Source: Candidatus Poseidoniaceae archaeon
GTDB taxonomy: Archaea; Thermoplasmatota; Poseidoniia; Poseidoniales; Poseidoniaceae
Assembly (NCBI GenBank): GCA_029250305.1
Contig: JAQXFM010000325.1
Location: 1-7,365, forward strand
Direction: 5' to 3'
Length of the DNA: 7,365 nucleotides
Of this stretch, positions 4,832-7,365 are shown piece by piece. Position numbers and translations under genes: made by a program. Under the pieces are notes generated by a model, which was not told the DNA's origin, searched no databases, and saw only the letters and a program-made list of their open reading frames with translations. How positions within the stretch are numbered: the stretch's first letter is position 1; each line of letters starts with the position of its first letter.

Positions 4832-7365
4832 TCAATCATCCTTTTTGGCACGACCGACCTTTCGGCGGGTTGGAGCCTTTCGAGGGGCAGCACGGCGACC
4901 GACTGTTCGCTTCTTTGCGACTGGAGCAGGTTCTTCCTCCTCCTCGTCTTCATCATCGTTCCAGTTGAACATGTCATCATCGTCCTCGTCGTCATCTTCG
5001 GGAAGGTCGACAACGGCCTTCTTACTGCGAGTCTTTCGTTGAACTACGTTGACAGCAAACGGATCTTCTTCCTCCACTTGCTCAGCAGGAGCGGATTCCT
5101 TCTTCTCCTCTTCCTTCTTTTCACCGCCACTTGTGTCGGTGACTGCGCCCATGTCGAGTTCTTGTGATGTACCAATAAATTCAGACATCCAATCATCGTC
5201 TTCTTCATCATCATCGCCCTTCGACTTCTTCTTCTTTGGACCAGACATGCTTGTTTTGAGGATGAGTGCCATGACGATCAACGACATAACAAAGACACCA
5301 GTGAGAACCCAAACCAGCACATACGGTGGGTCGAGCATTGATGGCTTGATGGTGATTGGTTCAGGCTCTGGTTGAAGGGACTCAACATAGTTGCATGATG
5401 TGGTGCCATCGAGACGGTTTCGGCATTGGTCAACGACAAACACGACGTTCTTCGAGACTTCGTTTCCTGCGGAGTCGACTGCACGAACATACACTGCATG
5501 TTGGCCTGGCTCAAAGTTTCCAGCAGAGAACTCCATGTCGAGCACCATCGAGCGGTTGTCGCCTTCAAGGTCAGTCACGTAGGTGGATTCAGACCATGGA
5601 GTGGATTGTGAGTTTCCTGTTCCGTAATTGTACGTGAATTTGTATTGGAATGATGTGATCATCACGTCATCGGTTGCGCCTGCCAAAAGTTGGATGGAAT
5701 TTCCATAGAGGTATTTCGAACCATCATTACCGGAAGATGGTGCATAGATTTCCACAGATGGTCGCATTGCATCCACAGCACGGTCGGTCCATATCTGGCT
5801 GATGAGGTTGCCAGATTCGTCTTCCATAATCAGTTCAATCAACATGTCGCCAGCAATGGTGTTTTGGCTCACAAAGAATTCGAAAGCATAGACTGGGCCG
5901 CGTTCTGGATCGTTGTTGTTGTCTGCAATCATGTTCATTTCGACATCGCCGCCAGAGATATCGCCGCCAGCCAGCGTGGTGATGTTGACTGAAGGGTTGC
6001 CTTGCAAGTACTCATCAATCTCCATCTGGAGCACATAGGTGCCTGAAACCAACGACGGGCTTTGGAACGCAGAGCCTGCGTCGTCAAGGAGCATCATGGT
6101 GGCCACAGGGAACTTGGTGTCCTCATTGATTTTCACGGCGTTTCCACCAATACCATTGAACATCTCTGGATTCTGATTGCCCCATTGGTCTTCGATGATG
6201 ACGGCATACCACACGTCTCGATCGACGCCAGAAGGGATTGGAAGTTGGCGTACAAGGGTGCTTACAGTGCTTTCACCGGGCGAAATATCACCAAGGACAA
6301 ACTCCCAACCTTGGTCAGCGATGTTGCCGATTTGGTCTTCGTTTTCACCAAACGGTGCTCCGTAGTGTCGCCAGATTTCGTACCCTTCGTTAAAGTCAGG
6401 TTCATTGAACCATTCGAGGGTGATTTGTTCGAGAGAACCAAGCGATGTTGCTTCCTTAATCCTCGCTGGATTTGGTGCGCGGGTGTCTTCAGAAATCGGA
6501 CCGAAATGGTTCTGATTCAATCGAGTGTCCATGTACGTCCCGTTAATGTGGCCGTACAATGCCTCTGTTGTGACATAGTAGTGGGCGTTGTCACGAAGGA
6601 GGTTGACATCGAGAAGAACATCGAATGTACCAACACCATCGCTGACGGAGCCGAGCCATTCCATGGATTGGTTGGCAACGAATTCAGCGCCGGTGACACG
6701 GAAGTTCGAGCGCCAGATGTGGTATCGCTCACCTTCGACACCAAGCTGGTCTTGCCAAGTGACTCGAGTGATTCGTTCGCCGACGAACTCGGCATGGACC
6801 TGAGTTGGTTCAGCAACCCATGGAGTAAATGCATCTTCGAAGAGAGGCCCTGCACATGAGTTAACGGTGGTGTTTGAACTGTATACACCAAAGAGATCGA
6901 CGGTCACAATGCAATAGTTCGCATAGCCAAGTCGGCCGATTGGAACTTCATAATCAAAGGACCCAACACCTTCAGCCACGGTCGCAATCAATTGAACGCT
7001 GGGGCTCAAAATGCTGTTGAATGGGTTTCCAGACATGTAAATACGGTACGATTCTCCAGACTCGCTAGGCACATCGGTCCATGAAACCGTGGTTGTTCCA
7101 CCTCCAGAATTTGCATTTGGAATGAACTCGGCATACATAGCACTCACTTGGGAGGGAGGCATGTTGTCTTCGAGCAACGCATCATCGAGGGCGTTATTCG
7201 AAAGGAAACGAACGTCCTCGTAGTCTTCGCCGGGGGCCGTCCAGTTTGGCAAAAGGTAAGTGACGGCGTAGTAGGCGCTGCGGTCAGTGCTGGTTGGAAT
7301 CACCAAGTCGACTGAGGAGGTGCCAGCAGGATAGATTGCTACGGGCTGGCTGGTGCTAAGCAGGT
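4832..7365 (-). CDS. Large surface protein with fibronectin-III-like repeats, one membrane helix and a charged tail (5' end missing)
   Basis: The frame stays open to the right edge, so the N-terminus is outside the window; 843 residues are visible, numbered here from the codon at 7363. Tandem beta-sandwich modules of about 110-125 residues come first. The end of one is visible at about 1-40, and three fuller copies start with TVSW (92), RVTW (200) and TLEW (315). Each of those three has a Y-x-I-Y/W strand (106, 214, 328), and the copies end in Tyr-rich strands such as YCIVTVDLFG (150-159). Two further Ig-like domains follow (about 419-534 and 535-645), the second ending SAGNEVSKNVVFVVD. Cys pairs 151/170 and 647/657 could be disulfides, and six N-glycosylation sequons are present. 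A single membrane helix at 680-703 precedes a 139-residue cytoplasmic tail with 43 acidic and 27 basic residues. Adhesion, ligand binding or sensing are all possible; no enzyme domain is visible. The specific function is unknown. Confidence 0.85.
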   Translation of the reverse strand, partial: LLSTSQPVAIYPAGTSSVDLVIPTSTDRSAYYAVTYLLPNWTAPGEDYEDVRFLSNNALDDALLEDNMPPSQVSAMYAEFIPNANSGGGTTTVSWTDVPSESGESYRIYMSGNPFNSILSPSVQLIATVAEGVGSFDYEVPIGRLGYANYCIVTVDLFGVYSSNTTVNSCAGPLFEDAFTPWVAEPTQVHAEFVGERITRVTWQDQLGVEGERYHIWRSNFRVTGAEFVANQSMEWLGSVSDGVGTFDVLLDVNLLRDNAHYYVTTEALYGHINGTYMDTRLNQNHFGPISEDTRAPNPARIKEATSLGSLEQITLEWFNEPDFNEGYEIWRHYGAPFGENEDQIGNIADQGWEFVLGDISPGESTVSTLVRQLPIPSGVDRDVWYAVIIEDQWGNQNPEMFNGIGGNAVKINEDTKFPVATMMLLDDAGSAFQSPSLVSGTYVLQMEIDEYLQGNPSVNITTLAGGDISGGDVEMNMIADNNNDPERGPVYAFEFFVSQNTIAGDMLIELIMEDESGNLISQIWTDRAVDAMRPSVEIYAPSSGNDGSKYLYGNSIQLLAGATDDVMITSFQYKFTYNYGTGNSQSTPWSESTYVTDLEGDNRSMVLDMEFSAGNFEPGQHAVYVRAVDSAGNEVSKNVVFVVDQCRNRLDGTTSCNYVESLQPEPEPITIKPSMLDPPYVLVWVLTGVFVMSLIVMALILKTSMSGPKKKKSKGDDDEEDDDWMSEFIGTSQELDMGAVTDTSGGEKKEEEKKESAPAEQVEEEDPFAVNVVQRKTRSKKAVVDLPEDDDEDDDDMFNWNDDEDEEEEEPAPVAKKRTVGRRAAPRKAPTRRKVGRAKKDD
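4931..4999 (-). repeat. Low-complexity poly-Asp/Glu coding tract
   Basis: On the minus strand this is a run of GAT/GAC/GAA/GAG codons in two blocks (4973-4999 and 4931-4957) separated by a Met-Phe-Asn-Trp-Asn spacer. A third, shorter acidic block lies at 5192-5215. The plus strand therefore shows strong pyrimidine bias (tcc, tct and tca triplets). Trinucleotide-rich tracts of this kind tend to vary in length between strains. Confidence 0.7.

Noticed and set aside
6062..6859. A 265-residue plus-strand open frame antisense to the surface protein
   Set aside because: The minus-strand frame has coherent repeat and strand patterns over its whole length; the plus frame has no recognisable motif and is a mirror of its codon bias.
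7304..7306. TTG as the start of the surface protein
   Set aside because: The same frame continues without a stop to base 7365, and the residues before the TTG match the repeat pattern (PAGTSSVD resembles EGVGSFDY), so the gene is truncated by the window.

Overview
The window looks like chromosomal DNA of a mesophilic euryarchaeon. A planktonic Marine Group II (Poseidoniia) type genome is my best guess. The supporting points are a phosphoglycerate kinase with archaeal-style motifs, a tRNA-Thr gene without encoded CCA and with a U discriminator base, moderate GC content in the genes, and a large surface protein built from beta-sandwich repeats, one C-terminal membrane helix and a charged cytoplasmic tail. 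The exact lineage is inference and would need a marker-gene or whole-contig comparison.

Layout. Positions 1-369 hold no confident gene; the stretch from about 111 to 300 is GC-rich (about 66% by hand count) and dense in short inverted repeats. Phosphoglycerate kinase (pgk) follows on the plus strand. A minus-strand tRNA-Thr(CGT) sits five bases beyond the pgk stop, with a TATA-like element upstream of it. A plus-strand zinc amidohydrolase of the methylthioadenosine/S-adenosylhomocysteine deaminase group starts at 1791, just after a run of eight G.

The rest of the window is a minus-strand block read from right to left: a large surface protein cut by the right edge, a CAX-type Ca2+/H+ antiporter, and a small protein with two predicted membrane helices. 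The gaps between these genes are 51 and 14 bases, so they may be co-transcribed. The small-protein gene converges on the amidohydrolase gene with only three bases between the two stop codons.

The left half is housekeeping metabolism (central carbon flux and salvage of S-adenosylmethionine by-products) plus translation. The right half is cell-envelope biology: a receptor- or adhesin-like protein with at least four fibronectin-III-like repeats, an exporter that sets cytoplasmic calcium, and an unrecognised membrane protein. I found no CRISPR array, insertion sequence, phage gene or defence system. The most unusual object is the tail of the surface protein, where three poly-Asp/Glu blocks are followed by a histone-H1-like Lys/Arg/Ala/Pro terminus, encoded directly upstream of a calcium exchanger.
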